DNA of 64,000 nt from an uncultured Clostridia bacterium (GTDB lineage: Bacteria; Bacillota; Clostridia; Oscillospirales; Acutalibacteraceae): assembly GCA_945874765.1 (NCBI GenBank), contig CAMCHQ010000003.1, positions 1 to 64,000 of the forward strand, in the 5' to 3' direction. Below are positions 24,511 to 33,216 of this stretch, piece after piece; the stretch's first letter is position 1, and every line of letters begins with the position of its first letter. The notes beneath the pieces were generated by a model that was not told where the DNA came from, searched no databases, and was given only the letters and a program-made list of their open reading frames with translations. A program made the translations under genes and the position numbers.

Positions 24511-24786
24511 ATGACACAGGCTGAAAAGCAAGCAATTATCAAAGAGTATGCTACTCATGAGGGTGACACAGGTTCACCGGAAGTTCAGGTTGCAGTTCTT
24601 ACAACAAGAATCAACGAGCTTACAGAGCATCTTAAGGTTCACAAGAAGGATCATCATTCAAGACGTGGTCTTTTAAAGATGGTTGGTCACAGAAGAAACC
24701 TTCTCGTTTACCTTTACAATAAGGATATCGAAAGATACCGTGCTCTTATCAAAAAGCTTGGCATCCGTGATACACTCGACAGATAA
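24511..24786 (+). CDS. rpsO: 30S ribosomal protein S15
   Basis: 91 residues from ATG 24511, preceded by GAGGTG. The sequence '[20 protein letters not shown]', '[20 protein letters not shown]' and 'LIKKLGIRD' is unmistakable S15, which binds 16S rRNA helices 20-22 in the platform of the small subunit. It is followed by a terminator, a large hairpin and pnp, the classical rpsO-pnp order. Codon use is that of a highly expressed gene. Confidence 0.98.
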   Translation: MTQAEKQAIIKEYATHEGDTGSPEVQVAVLTTRINELTEHLKVHKKDHHSRRGLLKMVGHRRNLLVYLYNKDIERYRALIKKLGIRDTLDR

Positions 24787-24796
24787 TTTGTCACTT

Positions 24797-24840
24797 AGGC
24801 AAGCAATGGCTGCACGGTCACTGCTTGCCTTGTTTACTTT
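24797..24840 (+). terminator. rpsO terminator/attenuator
   Basis: AGGCAAGCA (24797-24805) pairs with TGCTTGCCT (24822-24830), followed by a T-rich tract. Read-through would supply pnp. Confidence 0.75.
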
Positions 24841-24850
24841 TTTGTAATTT

Positions 24851-24972
24851 AAGGAGGCGCAGACAATAGTAGTAAACCGAGTATGCAAACATAATGCATT
24901 TCAGCGGTGAAAGTCCTGCCCAGCGAAAATAATGCAATTTGTATATTGGGTTTATTACTATTGCACCTCCTT
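24851..24972 (+). repeat. 122-nt long imperfect hairpin between rpsO and pnp
   Basis: The arms begin AAGGAGG (24851) and end CCTCCTT (24972). Left arm AAGGAGG-C-GCA(gaca)ATAGTA-G-TAAACC-G-A-G-TAT-G-CAAA matches the reverse complement of the right arm AAGGAGG-T-GCA-ATAGTA-A-TAAACC-C-A-A-TAT-A-CAAA. Three arm differences leave G-U pairs in the plus-strand RNA (one C-A and one G-G mismatch remain). It is either a regulatory leader of pnp or a MITE-like element with ~40-nt terminal inverted repeats. No clear target-site duplication is seen. Confidence 0.7.
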
Positions 24973-25010
24973 GATTAAATAAATAATATTTAAAGAAATG
25001 AGGTACTAAA

Positions 25011-27203
25011 ATGTTTTTCAAGAATTTTAAAGTTTGGGAAACTGAGCTTGCAGGCAGAAAGCTTACACTTGAAACAGGAAAAATGGCAGGCCTTGCAAAC
25101 GCTTCTATTATGGCTCGCTACGGCGAAACAGAGGTTCTTTGCACAGTAACGGCATCTGCAAAGCCACGTGAGGGCGTTGACTTCTTCCCTCTCTCAGTTG
25201 ACTATGAAGAGAAAATGTATGCAGTAGGTAAAATTCCGGGTTCATTCCTTCGCAGAGAAGGCAGAGCAGGTGAAAAGGCAATACTTACATCTCGTTGTAT
25301 TGACCGTCCTATCCGTCCGCTTTTCCCTAAAGATTTAAGAAACGACTGCTCGGTAGTTGCAACAGTTATGTCTGTTGACCCTGACTGCTCACCTGAAATC
25401 ACAGCAGCAATCGGTGTATCTGCCGCTATCGCTATTTCGGATATTCCTTGGGACGGCCCAATCTCTTCTGTAAATGTCGGCATTGTTGACGGCGAAATCG
25501 TTATCAACCCAACTCTTGAGCAGAGAGCAAAGACCGACCTTAACCTTACAGTTGCATCAACAGCAGACCTTATTGCTATGATTGAAGCAGGCGGTAACGA
25601 AATTGATGATGACACAATGTTCAACGCTATTATGGCAGGTCACGAGGAAAACAAGAAGATTGTTAAGTTCATTCAGGGCATTGTTGACGAGGTCGGCAAG
25701 CCTAAGTTTGAATATGAATCATCAGATCCCGACCCTGAAATTATGAAGGAAATCGAGGACTTCTGCATTGAAGATGTTAAGAAGGCTCTTGATACAGACG
25801 ATAAGCTTGTTCGTGACGAGGCTCTTCTTCCTATTTATAATGCAGTTCACGAGAAGTTCGACGAAAGATTTGAAGGCAACGAGGGCAAGATTGAAGAGAT
25901 TATGTATCTTGTTCAAAAACACGTTGTTCGTGCTTGGCTTAAAGACGAGCATAAGAGAGTTGACGGCAGAGGCATTGACGAAATCCGTCCTCTTAATGCA
26001 GAGATTGATCTTCTTTCAAGAGTACACGGTTCAGGACTTTTCACAAGAGGACAAACTCAGGTTCTTTCAGTTACTACTCTCGGCCCTATGTCAGACGCTC
26101 AGCTTCTTGACGGTCTTGACGAGCAGACTGAAAAGAGATATATCCACCACTACAACTTCCCGTCATACTCTGTAGGTGAAACAAAGCCTTCAAGAGGACC
26201 GGGCAGACGTGAAATCGGTCACGGCGCACTTGCCGAAAAGGCACTTGTTCCTGTTCTTCCGTCAGTTGACGAATTCCCATATGCAATCAGAGTTGTATCT
26301 GAAGTTCTTTCTTCAAACGGTTCAACTTCACAAGGTTCAATCTGCGGTTCTACTCTTTCACTTATGGCTGCCGGCGTTCCTATCAAGGCTCCTGTTGCAG
26401 GTATCAGCTGCGGTCTTATCACAGGTGACGAGGGTGTTTACGGCGACTTTATGACAATGGTTGATATCCAAGGTCTTGAGGACTTCTACGGCGATATGGA
26501 CTTCAAGGTTGCAGGTACTAAGAAAGGTATCACAGCAATTCAGATGGACCTTAAAGTTCACGGTCTTACTCCTGAAATCATCAAAGAAGCTTTCGCAAAG
26601 ACACATAAGGCAAGAAATTACATTCTTGATGAAATTATGCTTCCTTGTATCAGCGAACCGAGAAAAGAACTTTCAAAGTACGCCCCTAAGATGTATACTC
26701 TTTCTATCAACCCTGACAAGATTGGCGATGTTATCGGCAAGGGCGGCAAGGTAATTCAGGAAATTCAGGCTGACTACGATGTTAAGATTAACATTGAAGA
26801 GGACGGCAGAGTATTCATCAGCGGTATTGACGCAGACAAGTGCAAGGGTGCTGTTGAAATCGTTAAACTTATTGCTACCGACCCTGAGGTTGGCGCTTTC
26901 TATAACGGTGTTGTAACAAGAATTATGAACTTCGGCGCATTTGTTGAAATTGCACCGGGCAAGGAAGGTCTTGTTCACATTTCTCGTCTCGATGTTAAGA
27001 GAACAGAAAAAGTTGAGGACGTTGTAAACGTTGGCGATTCTGTTATCGTTAAGTGCATTGAGATTGACGATCAGGGCAGAATTAACCTTTCAAGAAGAGA
27101 TGCATTAATCGAGCTTGAAGGTATGACACCTGAAAACGAAATTGACGAAACACCGAGAAAACCACGCAGAGATAACCATAACAGACGTGGTGACAGAAGA
27201 TAA
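25011..27203 (+). CDS. pnp: Polyribonucleotide nucleotidyltransferase (PNPase)
   Basis: 730 residues. Two RNase PH-like domains lie at roughly 10-220 and 310-530, with 'SRCIDRPIRPLFP', 'GRGIDEIRPL' and 'SNGSTSQGSICGSTLSLM'. A helical linker separates them. The KH domain has 'IGDVIGKGGKVIQEIQ' (GxxG), and the C-terminal S1 domain spans ~620-690. It degrades RNA 3'-5' phosphorolytically and forms a ring trimer, often with RNase partners. The short basic tail (RKPRRDNHNRRGDRR) is typical. An unusual hairpin lies in its leader, recalling the RNase III-processed autoregulatory leader of E. coli pnp. Confidence 0.98.
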   Translation: MFFKNFKVWETELAGRKLTLETGKMAGLANASIMARYGETEVLCTVTASAKPREGVDFFPLSVDYEEKMYAVGKIPGSFLRREGRAGEKAILTSRCIDRPIRPLFPKDLRNDCSVVATVMSVDPDCSPEITAAIGVSAAIAISDIPWDGPISSVNVGIVDGEIVINPTLEQRAKTDLNLTVASTADLIAMIEAGGNEIDDDTMFNAIMAGHEENKKIVKFIQGIVDEVGKPKFEYESSDPDPEIMKEIEDFCIEDVKKALDTDDKLVRDEALLPIYNAVHEKFDERFEGNEGKIEEIMYLVQKHVVRAWLKDEHKRVDGRGIDEIRPLNAEIDLLSRVHGSGLFTRGQTQVLSVTTLGPMSDAQLLDGLDEQTEKRYIHHYNFPSYSVGETKPSRGPGRREIGHGALAEKALVPVLPSVDEFPYAIRVVSEVLSSNGSTSQGSICGSTLSLMAAGVPIKAPVAGISCGLITGDEGVYGDFMTMVDIQGLEDFYGDMDFKVAGTKKGITAIQMDLKVHGLTPEIIKEAFAKTHKARNYILDEIMLPCISEPRKELSKYAPKMYTLSINPDKIGDVIGKGGKVIQEIQADYDVKINIEEDGRVFISGIDADKCKGAVEIVKLIATDPEVGAFYNGVVTRIMNFGAFVEIAPGKEGLVHISRLDVKRTEKVEDVVNVGDSVIVKCIEIDDQGRINLSRRDALIELEGMTPENEIDETPRKPRRDNHNRRGDRR

Positions 27204-27216
27204 TCAAATAAAACAC

Positions 27217-27247
27217 AAAACGCAAGGATATATGTCCTTGCGTTTTT
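27217..27247 (+). terminator. pnp terminator
   Basis: AAAACGCAAGGA (27217-27228) and TCCTTGCGTTTT (27235-27246). Confidence 0.85.
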
Positions 27248-27264
27248 ATTATTCTTACAATGAT

Positions 27265-27300
27265 AAAAGGACTGTCGGATTTCTCCAACAGCCCTTTTTT
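27265..27300. terminator. Bidirectional terminator of the InlB-repeat protein gene
   Basis: AAAAGG-A-CTGT-C-GG and CC-A-ACAG-C-CCTTTT pair around a 6-nt loop, with T-runs on both strands. Confidence 0.8.
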
Positions 27301-27312
27301 CGTCATATACAT

Positions 27313-30300
27313 TTAATAAGTATACATTGAAATATTTGAATAGGTAACTTTTTCATTGCCCGAAGCGTCTTTTGTTACAACAAATGCCCTTGCACCGACA
27401 GTACCGTTCATTGCTTTAAGACCGTAATTAAGTCCGATTTGCACTGAACCGTTTTTATTATAAATCGCTTTAACGGTACCCGGATTTTCACCCGAAGCAG
27501 TCTTGCCTACATTTTCAAACACAAGGTCCTGCTCGGTTACGTTTTTGCCGTAAATAAAGCCCTGCTTTACAACAGTTTCACCCGGTGCGATTGTGCGGCT
27601 GCCGACAAACAAAACATCAGGTGCGCTTGCTGACGGACGGTCGGTTGAAACAATAGCAATTTGAGTTTTTACAGATTCGTTTTTATCCTCAACCGCATTA
27701 AGCTCCATATTCGAGCCGATAAAGAATGTATAAGACTCGCCGTAAGATACAACCGAATTGCCCACTCTCCAAGAAGTTGTGCCTGCCTTTGTAACGGTTA
27801 CTCTTGTGTCATAAGCAATACCGCTTGCCTCATTTTGATAAGTTTTATCGCCTACGGTTATTGTTGCGCCGTCTGCCTTTACAGAATAGGTTTTTGAATT
27901 ATCTTTTCTGTAATTTGCAACTATCGTTGTGCTTTCGGTAAGGCTCTTAATTTTTTCCTCGCTGACTGACCAAGATTTAAAAGCATATCCCGGATAAATA
28001 GGGATATAAGGAATAACTATATCAGCGCCGTTATTTACACTTTGGCTTGACAAAACATTGCCGTACATATCGATAAATACTACCGTGAATTCCTCGTTAT
28101 TGCTCTTTTCAAATACAGGGGTATATGTTACATATTTATCCGCACTTACTACAAATTCCTCATCAATGCTGACAAGTTTGCCGTTTATTTTCCAGCCGAC
28201 AAACTCAGCCCCGTCATTTGCAACTGCTTTAAGCGTAACTTTTGAGCCACGTTCAACCTCAACCTCTTTACCTGAAGTGGTATCAACTCCGTTTACACTT
28301 GTTTTGCCTAAATCCGACTTTTCAACAGTAATTATTACGGTATCGTCATTCGGTGTAAACTCATCCCACACCGCATAGAACGTTACATCGCCCGCATATT
28401 TGAAATCATTACTGTCGATTTTTGAGCCTATCGCAAAATCAACCATAGCAGGCGGATCGGCGTCAAGACTCCAGCCGAGAAAATACTTATCTAAAAATTC
28501 TTTACTGTATAAATCTGTAAACTCAAGCGGTGATTTAACAACGTAATTTCTGTCATTATAATATCCCGTATCTGTAAATACCTGATTTTCTCCAAGTGAA
28601 TATTTAACTTCAAACTTACTTGCACTCTTTATTACAGGATAAAGTTTAATAACAGCGACCTGCTCGCTTGCAAGGTTTTTATAAGTTGCAGCTTCCTTAT
28701 ATTCAACAGTATCACTACCCAAAGAAGTGCTCCAACCGGCTGACATCATATCCTCGTCAAGTTCACCGCCGAGGTCTTTATATGTATGAGTTTTAAATTC
28801 GCTGTCATACTTGATATTTCTGCGTGTGCCGAGCAATTCGCCGTTTGTGTCATAATACTCTACATTATACTTAATCGGTGATAATACAGCATACAGATTT
28901 ACTTGCTCTGTAGCGGCTACAACATTTATCTGTGCGCCGTCGGCATATTTAACCTCACCCTGCACCTCTGTTGCCCAGCCGTCAAAAGTATATCCTTTGA
29001 CCGAAAGATTCATTGAAGCAAACGTATTGAGTGATGAGGCAGAATTATTATTAACCACCTGAGTTGCTTTAACTTCACCGTTTAAGTAATAGTAAATTAC
29101 CGCTTTACTGTTATTTTTAATATAGACAGGATAAAGAGATACGGTTTTGCGCACCTTGAACAGATTATATATTTCCTGCTCTTCTTTATATACTACGTCG
29201 CTCGAATTAACAGCAGTGCTCCAGCCGACAAAATCATATCCCGGCTTAGCGTCATATAATCCAAGTTTCTTTGAAGAGATAAGCTTTGACGCTTTGTCAT
29301 AAGTAATCGTTTGAGTATCAAGCTTTGTACCGTTTGAATTGAAATATATAAATGTATATTTTACCGGCTCCCAAGTAGCTCTGAGATTAATAATCTTAGC
29401 ACCTTGCGGGACAATATCCGTATTGGTTACTGCGTTTGAATTTTCATCAACCCAGCCGTCAAATTCGTAACCGTCTCTTTTGGGTATCGGCATTGAACCG
29501 TATTCGTCACCCGTTGAAACAGACATACTCGTTGTGTCCACAGTACCGCCGTTTGCATCAAAAACTATTTTTGCGCTTTGCGTTTTAACAACCGTAATTG
29601 TAAAGGTGCAAGGAATACTTTGTGTTCTTACATTGAGCCTGTAATTTCCTTTTGTGAGCTTGGCTGTAATTTTTGCATAATTGCCATAAGTCAAATTGTC
29701 CGAGGTTGCAATTGTGTTACCGTCGTAATCTTTGAGGGTTATTGTAAGCCCTGCCGTGCCGACTTTGATAAGATAATCGTAATCTTCGTCTACATAAAAT
29801 CCCGAATAATAGCTTGCCGGGTCGGTGCCGAAAGACGAAATATTAACTGTTTTCGTTTCGCCGATTGTAACTTCCGTATATCCAAGCCAAATAGCATAAA
29901 TATCAACGTTTGCACCTTGAGAATCGTGCATATTCTTAAGTGCCTGACCGTCTTTATATTTAATATCCTTTTCGTTTTTCGATGTGCTCCAACCGAGAAA
30001 ACGTTTATCTTTAGCGATGTCGGGAGCAATATCTGCCGCATTCGGCAAAATAAAGTCCTCATCATACTTTACCGAATATGATTTATCCAACCAAACACGG
30101 CTGCCTACTACACTGTATAATGTAATAGTATATGTTATAGGAACATAATGTGCCGTAAGAGTGATATTGCCGTCAAAGTTATAAACGGTATCCTCTGTTA
30201 CCTCTTCTCCGCTTTCGGTAAACCAACCGTTAAAAGTATATCCGTCTTTCTTTGCAGTCGGAAAGTAACCGTAATCGCCTATCTTTTGACCGTAATCAAC

Positions 30301-31527
30301 CTGAAAATTTTTGTCACCTTTAAGTGTTCCGCCGGCGGGGTCAAAATTTACTGTACGTACCACACCGCCGTAAGTTGCGTACAAGATATGGTCCTCGGGA
30401 TATACAAGGCAATCGGAATCAATCTTTCTTGCATTATCATTTACCCAACCCTTAAAAACATAATTATCCGATGTGCAGTTAGGAAGGTTTCCGTAACTGT
30501 CGCCTACGGTATAGGTTGCACTTGTTTTCTCGCATTTACCGTCGCCTGCGTCAAAAGTAACGGTTACACTGCCTGTATTACTTGTATAATTAATACCGTT
30601 ATTTATTGCATACTCCTCGGCATAAGAGCCCTCCGGTGTAATAACACATAAATCTACACTGTTTCCGTCAAATATATCTTCTTCAATTTCGGTAACCGAA
30701 GCCGGAATATACACAAGTGTAAGATTTACGCAATCCGCAAAGGCATTTTTACCGATAAGTAAATCTGCGCCGTCCTCAATCTTAACACTTTGCAAAGCTT
30801 CACAGCCCCAAAACGCTTTATCTACAATCGTTTCAAGTGATTTAGGAAGATAAATACTTTTAATCCCGTTACAGGAGAAAAATCCTCCCTGCTCAATAGT
30901 AACAACATTACTCAATTTTACCGTGCTTATTTTTGCATCCTTGGTAAATGCATATCTGCTAACCGTCTTAGCCGTGGTTTCGACATATTCAAGTGAAAGA
31001 CAACTTGCAAATGCATATGCGCCGATAGTTTCGCAATTGTTTGCAACAAGTTTTTCAATAGGCGTTTTGCTGAAAGCGTATTTACCTATAGTTTGAACGC
31101 TTGATAAATCGGCTGTGTGAATATAGGTATTATAAAACGCATAATCGCCGATTGTTTTAACATTTTCCAAATTAATTTCGTTAAGTACTGTATTTCTAAA
31201 CGCATCTTTGCCTATCTCTTCAACAGTTGAGGAAAGCGAAACACTTGCAATATCAAAATCCATAAACAAGGCTGTTCCGATTTTGGTTACACCCTCGCCT
31301 ACAACGACATTTTGCGCCTCGTTTACAACCTCTTGATATTTTTCATCACCGAGCACCGTATCCATATCGCTCGCTTCGCCCGTTCCGTTAATATAAATAG
31401 TATGCGTTTTTTCATCAAAAACGTACTCGCACGTGTCGGCATATGCAGAAAAGCTCATACCGAACACCATACTTATCATCATTAAAAACGATAAGAAAAT
31501 ACTTAAAGGCTTTCTGACTTTTTTCAT
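27313..31527 (-). CDS. Large secreted BspA-like LRR / InlB B-repeat surface protein
   Basis: 1404 residues. It has a signal peptide (residues 1-31, cleaved after 'FSAYA') and an N-terminal BspA-type leucine-rich repeat region (~60-300; 'VSRYAFTKDAKISTVKLSN'). Next come about ten Listeria/Bacteroides InlB B-repeats (Flg_new), each ending in '..GYxFxGW..' plus '..LxAxW/Y', for example 'KRDGYEFDGWVDENSN'. A beta-sandwich insert lies near residues 560-650. The C-terminal ~120 residues form a separate domain without LPxTG, dockerin, SLH or TM anchor. BspA and InlB proteins mediate adhesion. How this one is retained on the cell is unclear. Confidence 0.85.
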   Translation of the reverse strand: MKKVRKPLSIFLSFLMMISMVFGMSFSAYADTCEYVFDEKTHTIYINGTGEASDMDTVLGDEKYQEVVNEAQNVVVGEGVTKIGTALFMDFDIASVSLSSTVEEIGKDAFRNTVLNEINLENVKTIGDYAFYNTYIHTADLSSVQTIGKYAFSKTPIEKLVANNCETIGAYAFASCLSLEYVETTAKTVSRYAFTKDAKISTVKLSNVVTIEQGGFFSCNGIKSIYLPKSLETIVDKAFWGCEALQSVKIEDGADLLIGKNAFADCVNLTLVYIPASVTEIEEDIFDGNSVDLCVITPEGSYAEEYAINNGINYTSNTGSVTVTFDAGDGKCEKTSATYTVGDSYGNLPNCTSDNYVFKGWVNDNARKIDSDCLVYPEDHILYATYGGVVRTVNFDPAGGTLKGDKNFQVDYGQKIGDYGYFPTAKKDGYTFNGWFTESGEEVTEDTVYNFDGNITLTAHYVPITYTITLYSVVGSRVWLDKSYSVKYDEDFILPNAADIAPDIAKDKRFLGWSTSKNEKDIKYKDGQALKNMHDSQGANVDIYAIWLGYTEVTIGETKTVNISSFGTDPASYYSGFYVDEDYDYLIKVGTAGLTITLKDYDGNTIATSDNLTYGNYAKITAKLTKGNYRLNVRTQSIPCTFTITVVKTQSAKIVFDANGGTVDTTSMSVSTGDEYGSMPIPKRDGYEFDGWVDENSNAVTNTDIVPQGAKIINLRATWEPVKYTFIYFNSNGTKLDTQTITYDKASKLISSKKLGLYDAKPGYDFVGWSTAVNSSDVVYKEEQEIYNLFKVRKTVSLYPVYIKNNSKAVIYYYLNGEVKATQVVNNNSASSLNTFASMNLSVKGYTFDGWATEVQGEVKYADGAQINVVAATEQVNLYAVLSPIKYNVEYYDTNGELLGTRRNIKYDSEFKTHTYKDLGGELDEDMMSAGWSTSLGSDTVEYKEAATYKNLASEQVAVIKLYPVIKSASKFEVKYSLGENQVFTDTGYYNDRNYVVKSPLEFTDLYSKEFLDKYFLGWSLDADPPAMVDFAIGSKIDSNDFKYAGDVTFYAVWDEFTPNDDTVIITVEKSDLGKTSVNGVDTTSGKEVEVERGSKVTLKAVANDGAEFVGWKINGKLVSIDEEFVVSADKYVTYTPVFEKSNNEEFTVVFIDMYGNVLSSQSVNNGADIVIPYIPIYPGYAFKSWSVSEEKIKSLTESTTIVANYRKDNSKTYSVKADGATITVGDKTYQNEASGIAYDTRVTVTKAGTTSWRVGNSVVSYGESYTFFIGSNMELNAVEDKNESVKTQIAIVSTDRPSASAPDVLFVGSRTIAPGETVVKQGFIYGKNVTEQDLVFENVGKTASGENPGTVKAIYNKNGSVQIGLNYGLKAMNGTVGARAFVVTKDASGNEKVTYSNISMYTY

Positions 31528-31715
31528 AAATTTACCTCCCCTAAAATTGCCGAAAAAATCGACAGTTGTTCATTTATGTTCTATCAAAAACGTTCATTCA
31601 AGTCAACAAATATTTCAAAAGCATTCATATTTTATGAGCATTGACAATATTCGGCTTGATACAAAGGAATACTCCCATTTTACTAAAAATAAAGATACTC
31701 CCTCGCCGTTATTAT

Positions 31716-31732
31716 AATTCCGTAACGGAATT
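31716..31732. promoter_or_regulatory. 17-bp perfect palindrome upstream of the XRE gene
   Basis: AATTCCGT-A-ACGGAATT. It overlaps a TATAAT (31713-31718) and lies ~75 nt before the XRE gene start, so it may be its autoregulatory operator. Confidence 0.45.
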
Positions 31733-31806
31733 TTGTCAAGCCTTGCAGGCAATATAATTTGAATATAGAAATAAGATATGCAAACAATTGTTGGCGGGTG
31801 TTATTT

Positions 31807-32052
31807 ATGAAAACGAGAAAAAGACCTTACGGCGACTGCAATATGGTCGGCAGGAATATAGAAAGGCTCAGGCTTGAACAGGGAATAAAGCAAAAGGACT
31901 TTATATCAAAGCTTCAGGTTTACGGGCTTGACATAAATCCGACAAGTTACTCCAAACTTGAAGGGCAGGTTCGCCTTGCGACAGACAAGGAAGTTTTTTA
32001 CTGCGCAAAAATTTTAGGCGTTAAAACTCAGGAGCTTTTTGACGAGGAATAA
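31807..32052 (+). CDS. Small XRE-family HTH regulator
   Basis: 81 residues from ATG 31807; an upstream in-frame ATG at 31759 has no RBS, while GGGTG is near the chosen start. The protein is almost entirely one helix-turn-helix domain: 'NIERLRLEQGIKQKDFISKL', 'INPTSYSKLEGQVRLAT' and 'EVFYCAKILGVKTQELF'. It is a stand-alone Cro/C1-type DNA-binding protein with no partner toxin visible. It stands between a surface-protein gene and a metabolic gene, each with its own promoter. Confidence 0.75.
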   Translation: MKTRKRPYGDCNMVGRNIERLRLEQGIKQKDFISKLQVYGLDINPTSYSKLEGQVRLATDKEVFYCAKILGVKTQELFDEE

Positions 32053-32101
32053 GACTAAAAATAAAACAATTGTCTTATTTTTAATTATCGTGTTAGTTTT
32101 A

Positions 32102-32129
32102 TTGACAAAATTTGTAATAGTGGTATAAT
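32102..32129 (+). promoter_or_regulatory. Promoter of the epimerase-like gene
   Basis: TTGACA (32102-32107), 16 nt, TATAAT (32124-32129), with a GGAGG site before the ATG at 32194. Confidence 0.75.
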
Positions 32130-32193
32130 TGTATTTGTACGGTTTGAGGAAATCAGATCAAAGAATTACGCTTAGCGTAACGGAGGAAAAATT

Positions 32194-33216
32194 ATGAACA
32201 TTTTTATGATTGGCGGCACAGGTCTTCTTGGCTGCGAAGCTGCAACCCAGCTTATCAAAATGGGTCACAAGGTAACAAGTGTTGCTTTGCCACCACTTCC
32301 TCAGGGTGCTCCTATTCCTGAAGAAATGGAAATCGTATTCGGCGATATCAACAAAAAGAGCGATGAGGAAATTATGGATCTCCTCAAGGGCAACGATGTA
32401 TTTATTTATGCTGCAGGTGTTGACGAAAGAGTTGAATTCCCACATCCTGTAATGGATTATTATGATAAATTCAACAATGCACCTCTTAGAAGAATTTTCC
32501 CTCTTTGCAAAAAGGTTGGCGTTAAGAGAGCAGTAGTTCTCGGTTCATACTTTGCTTACCTTACAAAGAGCAGACCTGATATGAGACTTCAGCAGAGAAA
32601 TCCGTATTTCAAGGCAAGAATGATTCAGGAAGACATTTGTAAGAATGCTGCTGATGAAAACTTCTCAACATGCGTACTTGAACTTCCTTACATCTTCGGT
32701 ACTCAGCCGGGCAGAAAGCCGGTTTGGACAATCCTTATTGAGCAGCTCAAGATGATGGATAAGCTTCCGTTCACCCTTTATCCAAAGGGAGGTACTGCAA
32801 TGCTTACTTGCCGTCAGGTAGGTCAGGCTATTGCCGGTGCAGCTGTCAGAGAACATGACGGTTTCGAGGCTATTCCTATCGGTATGTATAATATGAAGTG
32901 GGATAAGTTCCTTAAGATTGTATATGCTGCAAGAGGTATGGGCAACGACAGAAAGATTGTCGGCATTGCTCCTTGGATGATGAAGATGGGCATGGTTGGC
33001 ATTGCTAAGGACTATAAGAAGAGAGGCATTGAATCAGGTATGGACCCATTCAATCTCCCTGATATTATGGACATTGACCTTTTCATCAACAACCAATATA
33101 CTAAGGAACTCGGTGTTCAGGAAGACGATATTGAAGAGGCTATCACCGATTCAATCCGTGTTTCTCAGGCATCATATGACGGTAAGGTTAAGCTTCTTGA
33201 AATGAAGGGTGAATAA
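32194..33216 (+). CDS. NAD(P)-dependent epimerase/dehydratase family protein (atypical extended SDR)
   Basis: 340 residues with an N-terminal Rossmann motif 'MIGGTGLLGCEAATQLI' and a strand-4 'VFIYAAGVDERVEF'. 'AVVLGSYFAYLTKSRPDM' stands where the catalytic Ser lies, and a Tyr-containing 'NPYFKARMIQED' segment gives Y-F-K-A-R rather than a clear YxxxK, so catalysis may differ. The substrate is unknown. The gene uses the same optimal codons as rpsO and pnp, has a near-consensus promoter and is monocistronic, so it is probably abundant. Confidence 0.8.
   Translation: MNIFMIGGTGLLGCEAATQLIKMGHKVTSVALPPLPQGAPIPEEMEIVFGDINKKSDEEIMDLLKGNDVFIYAAGVDERVEFPHPVMDYYDKFNNAPLRRIFPLCKKVGVKRAVVLGSYFAYLTKSRPDMRLQQRNPYFKARMIQEDICKNAADENFSTCVLELPYIFGTQPGRKPVWTILIEQLKMMDKLPFTLYPKGGTAMLTCRQVGQAIAGAAVREHDGFEAIPIGMYNMKWDKFLKIVYAARGMGNDRKIVGIAPWMMKMGMVGIAKDYKKRGIESGMDPFNLPDIMDIDLFINNQYTKELGVQEDDIEEAITDSIRVSQASYDGKVKLLEMKGE

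Noticed and set aside
24895-24930. GTGAAAGTCCTGCC-like text recalling group II intron sequence
   Set aside because: No domain V, no intron boundaries and no reverse transcriptase; the 122-nt block is too small.
24893-24931. 12-codon ORF inside the pnp-leader hairpin
   Set aside because: It starts ~35 nt from the nearest Shine-Dalgarno, which is itself in the stem, and shows no sign of coding.
29578-30651. Long open frames opposite the InlB-repeat protein gene
   Set aside because: Antisense frames across a repetitive gene; no RBS and Cys-rich low-complexity translations.
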